Shown here one piece after another: positions 6,995 to 9,084 of a DNA stretch of 9,084 bases. The DNA is taken from positions 1 to 9,084 of the forward strand of contig CALVKC010000042.1 in assembly GCA_944332505.1 (NCBI GenBank). Direction: 5' to 3'. The position numbers and the translations under genes were made by a program. Within the stretch, counting starts at the first letter, position 1, and each line of letters starts with the position of its first letter. The notes beneath the pieces are model-generated. The model ran no database searches, had not been told where the DNA came from, and worked only from the letters and a program-made list of their open reading frames with translations. The DNA comes from an uncultured Bacilli bacterium. GTDB taxonomy: Bacteria; Bacillota_I; Bacilli_A; RF39; UBA660.

Positions 6995-8293
6995 ATGTTT
7001 AGAGATTTTGATTACGAAAATAAACCTGTTGTTGATGTTGTAAATGAAATGATTATTGATGCCATAAATAAAAAAGCATCTGATATTCACTTTGACCCAA
7101 CAGAAGATGAACTAAATGTCCGCATTAGAATAGATGGGGAACTTTTAGAATACGCTAAAGTACCTAATTTTGTTAAGAAAAATCTTTTAACGAGAATTAA
7201 AATCATTTCTGGAATGAATATCACTGAAACAAGATTACCTCAAGATGGTGCAATTAAAAATATTGCAAATACTGAAGAATTAGATCTTCGGGTTTCTTCA
7301 TTGCCAATTATTGATGGGGAAAAAATAGTTATTCGTATTTTAAATTACTCAATGAGTAATAGTGGTTTAGAAAATTTAGGTTTATCTGATGAAAACTTAG
7401 AAAAAATAAACAAATTATTAAAAATGCCAAATGGTATTATTTTAACTTCTGGTGCTACTGGTACCGGTAAATCAACTACTGTTTATGCTATGTTACAAAT
7501 ATTAAATACTGTATCTAAAAATATTATTACTGTTGAAGACCCAGTAGAAATGAAAATTCCTGGAATAAATCAAGTTCAAGTTATGAGTGATATTGGACTT
7601 ACTTTTGGTAATACTTTAAGAAGTATCTTAAGACAAGACCCCGATATAATAATGATTGGTGAAATTCGTGATGATGAAACTGCTAGAATAGCTGTTAGAG
7701 CTTCTATTACTGGGCATCTTGTTTTATCTACAATCCATACCAATAATTCACTAAATACTATTGAAAGATTACTTGATATGGAAGTCGAAAGATATTTATT
7801 AGGTAGTGCATTAACTGGTATAATTGCACAAAGATTAGTAAAGAAACTATGTCCTAAATGTCGAAGCACTCGCCCTACTACTAATTATGAAAAAGAACTT
7901 TTTAAAAAAGTTTTAAATAAAGATGTTGATACTATTTATACTGCAAATGGTTGTAGTGAATGTATTAATGGTTATACTGGAAGAACTGCTTTACATGAAG
8001 TATTAATTATTAATCAAGAAATTAGAGATGCTATAACTAATAATATTAGAAAAAATGAATTAAGGCATTTAGTTTATGATAAACATGTCACTAGTTTACT
8101 AAAAGATGGTTTAGAAAAAGTAGTTGCTGGTATCACTAGCATTGATGAAATATTAAGAGTTATCGATGTTGATGATGACTTTGGAGAAGATGAAACAGAT
8201 ATTAAAGCGGCTTTAATTGGTAAACCTCAACTTAATACTGCTGAAGAAATTTTGGAAATAAATAATACAATTAATGAAATTGAAACATTATAA
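6995..8293 (+). CDS. GspE/PilB-type secretion or pilus-assembly ATPase, short N-terminus
   Basis: A hexameric ATPase that powers polymerisation of pilin-like subunits in type IV pili, type II secretion or ComG-like competence pseudopili, docking at the cytoplasmic face of the membrane. The 432 residues hold the N2 domain (ASDIH 28-32, VRIRIDGEL 42-50, RLPQDG 80-85), Walker A SGATGTGKSTT (152-162), the Asp box ITVEDPVE (178-185), Walker B region LRQDPDIIMIGEIRD (212-226), the His box HLVLSTIHTNN (241-251), a tetracysteine zinc site (Cys286, 289, 320, 323) and GRTALHEVL (329-337). The GspE/MshEN N-terminal domain of full-length PilB is missing, as in ComGA. About 40 residues with an acidic patch (391-402) follow the usual end. 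The start is set by a TGA at 6986-6988 in frame. It is transcribed alone, with no pilus genes nearby. Confidence 0.93.
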   Translation: MFRDFDYENKPVVDVVNEMIIDAINKKASDIHFDPTEDELNVRIRIDGELLEYAKVPNFVKKNLLTRIKIISGMNITETRLPQDGAIKNIANTEELDLRVSSLPIIDGEKIVIRILNYSMSNSGLENLGLSDENLEKINKLLKMPNGIILTSGATGTGKSTTVYAMLQILNTVSKNIITVEDPVEMKIPGINQVQVMSDIGLTFGNTLRSILRQDPDIIMIGEIRDDETARIAVRASITGHLVLSTIHTNNSLNTIERLLDMEVERYLLGSALTGIIAQRLVKKLCPKCRSTRPTTNYEKELFKKVLNKDVDTIYTANGCSECINGYTGRTALHEVLIINQEIRDAITNNIRKNELRHLVYDKHVTSLLKDGLEKVVAGITSIDEILRVIDVDDDFGEDETDIKAALIGKPQLNTAEEILEINNTINEIETL

Positions 8294-8325
8294 AAGAAGA
8301 CACATTATTAGTCTTCTTTTGTTTT
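8292..8325. terminator. Bidirectional intrinsic terminator between pilB-like and M15 peptidase genes
   Basis: AAAAGAAGAC (8292-8301) and GTCTTCTTTT (8311-8320) form a perfect 10-bp stem with a 9-nt loop, followed on the + strand by GTTTTTC. Read on the minus strand the arm itself ends in TTTT. The stem includes the last codons of the minus-strand peptidase gene (Glu-Asp-stop) and begins inside the TAA of the ATPase gene, so both genes appear to end at it. Confidence 0.8.
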
Positions 8326-8922
8326 TCTTACTAATGGTTGCCCCTTTAATCTTTCATAATATTCTTCTAAAGTTAAACCTTCTTCATATAATGTTGTAGC
8401 AAGTTCTATACCAACAAAACGATAATGCCATCTTTCATAACTATAACCAGTTATTTTTTCTTTTCCTAATGGATATCTTAAAATAAAACCATATTTATAT
8501 GAATTTTCTTTTAACCATATTATTTCTGGATCTTCATCACTAGTTTTTTCTTGATATTCACCATTTTTCATATATGCTATATCAAACGCTAAACCAGTTT
8601 GATGTTCACTTGAACCCGGTAAAGCAACTTTTTTACATGCTTCTTCATATCCCACTTCATCAACAAATCTATCAAATACTACTTTTTGATATTCATAAGG
8701 GCGATATCCACTATCTACAATAATTTCTTTTAATCCTGCATTTAAAGCAGCTTGTTGCATAGTTTTAAAATATGGTAAAATACTTGCACAAATCATTGGT
8801 TTAAAATTTGGATCACGATAGTTATGAAAATTGTTTTCATTATTATCAGTAGTTACCAAATCTTCTGGCACAAAATCACTACTTAATAAATTATTTTTAT
8901 TAACTAATACTGTATAATTCAT
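8308..8922 (-). CDS. M15-family D-Ala-D-Ala carboxypeptidase/dipeptidase, leaderless (VanY/VanXY-like)
   Basis: A zinc peptidase that cleaves D-Ala-D-Ala termini of peptidoglycan precursors or the free dipeptide. The 204 residues have the family signatures: VDSGYRPYEYQ (69-79, Arg74), LPGSSEHQTGLAFDI (101-115, zinc ligands His107 and Asp114) and YERWHYRFVG (162-171, catalytic Glu163, zinc ligand His166). KYGFILRYP (143-151) and ITGYSYE are also typical of VanY and VanXY. The protein opens directly with the mature-type LVNKNN segment and has no signal peptide, lipobox or membrane helix. The ATG at 8922 follows AAAGGAG by 5 nt with an in-frame TAG just upstream, so a missed leader is unlikely. 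That suggests a cytoplasmic enzyme like VanXY rather than an exported VanY/LdcB. It starts 21 nt after another minus-strand gene and shares a terminator with the ATPase gene. Confidence 0.87.
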   Translation of the reverse strand: MNYTVLVNKNNLLSSDFVPEDLVTTDNNENNFHNYRDPNFKPMICASILPYFKTMQQAALNAGLKEIIVDSGYRPYEYQKVVFDRFVDEVGYEEACKKVALPGSSEHQTGLAFDIAYMKNGEYQEKTSDEDPEIIWLKENSYKYGFILRYPLGKEKITGYSYERWHYRFVGIELATTLYEEGLTLEEYYERLKGQPLVRKTKED

Positions 8923-8927
8923 ATTTT

Positions 8928-8934
8928 CTCCTTT
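8928..8934 (-). promoter_or_regulatory. Ribosome binding site fixing the leaderless peptidase start
   Basis: AAAGGAG on the minus strand lies 5 nt before ATG 8922. The in-frame TAG at 8935-8937 directly abuts the site, so translation cannot start farther upstream. This is the key evidence that the M15 peptidase has no signal peptide. Confidence 0.85.
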
Positions 8935-8943
8935 CTATTAAAA

Positions 8944-9084
8944 TTAATTACATGTTCTAATTAATTTTACTGATTCACTAATTATTGTTTTATCTATTAT
9001 ACTATCATTATACTCCATTATGAATTGTATTAAATCATTTTTTAATTCCTCTATTTCTCTTAATTTATTATCGTATTCTTGTTT
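8944..9084 (-). CDS. 3' end of an unrecognised, probably coiled-coil protein gene (partial)
   Basis: On the minus strand the frame is open from the window edge to TAA 8946-8944, giving the last 46 residues. They begin KQEYDNKLREIEELKNDLIQ, rich in Lys, Glu and Leu with a heptad-like spacing that suggests a helix or coiled coil, and end SVKLIRTCN. No family is recognised. Coding is supported by codon use like the neighbours (AAA, GAA, TTA, ATA, AAT) and by its position 21 nt upstream of the M15 peptidase gene with no terminator between, so the two are probably co-transcribed. The start lies outside the window. Confidence 0.55.
   Translation of the reverse strand, partial: KQEYDNKLREIEELKNDLIQFIMEYNDSIIDKTIISESVKLIRTCN

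Noticed and set aside
6981..7043. 20-codon frame starting ATG 6981, overlapping the start of the PilB-like gene
   Set aside because: The purine-rich AAAGGG lies only 1 nt before this ATG, too close to act as its ribosome site, and the peptide has no visible character. A regulatory upstream frame is possible but unsupported.
8944..9084. Spo0E-like phosphatase regulator
   Set aside because: The helix pattern IEELKNDLIQF with a later ISESVKLI loosely recalls Spo0E, but the signature Ser-x-x-Leu-Asp is absent and only the C-terminus is visible.
1..9084. Mobile element, CRISPR array, tRNA genes or prophage signals
   Set aside because: No transposase or integrase motif, no repeat-spacer periodicity, no terminal repeats and no tRNA-like cloverleaf or CCA end was seen. 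Gene content and composition look like an ordinary chromosome.

Overview
The window comes from a very AT-rich bacterial chromosome with the ordinary bacterial genetic code. TGA ends at least two genes (the thymidylate kinase and ruvB) and tryptophan is TGG, so this is not a code-4 mycoplasma. Strong AAGGAG-type ribosome binding sites, a TTG start, ThyA/Tmk/FolD variants that look Firmicutes-like and a cell-wall peptidase suggest an uncultured low-GC Firmicute (Bacilli/Clostridia side, possibly a wall-bearing relative of the Mollicutes). No rRNA or other decisive marker is present, so this placement is an inference.

Layout. (1) 1-156: the 3' end of an unrecognised + strand gene, followed by a bidirectional hairpin terminator (147-180). 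(2) 182-6872: one tight minus-strand operon of eight genes. In transcription order these are a HAD-family nucleotidase-like gene, ruvB, folD, glyA, thyA, a dihydrofolate reductase gene, a thymidylate kinase gene and queA. Neighbours overlap by 4 to 11 nt or are 2 to 12 nt apart, which suggests translational coupling. (3) 6873-6994: a 122-bp divergent promoter region. (4) 6995-8293, + strand: a single gene for a GspE/PilB-type assembly ATPase with its own promoter and a shared bidirectional terminator (8292-8320). (5) 8308-8922, minus strand: a leaderless M15-family D-Ala-D-Ala peptidase resembling VanXY. It lies just downstream of the 3' end of another minus-strand gene (8944-9084) that runs off the window.

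How the genes work together. GlyA charges tetrahydrofolate with a one-carbon unit from serine. ThyA uses methylene-THF to make dTMP from dUMP, leaving dihydrofolate, and DHFR regenerates THF. Tmk phosphorylates dTMP toward dTTP, and FolD links methylene-THF to formyl-THF for purine and initiator-tRNA formylation. The whole thymidylate cycle is therefore in one transcription unit, headed by a putative deoxynucleotidase that could trim the nucleotide pool. RuvB (Holliday junction branch migration) and QueA (queuosine tRNA modification) bracket these metabolic genes. ruvB and queA are direct neighbours in many bacteria, so the folate genes look inserted into an ancestral ruvB-queA neighbourhood.

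No clearly new system is visible. The points most worth a second look are the isolated PilB-like ATPase, the VanXY-like leaderless peptidase, the atypical Walker A of the thymidylate kinase, and the arrangement of the ruvB-thymidylate-queA operon.
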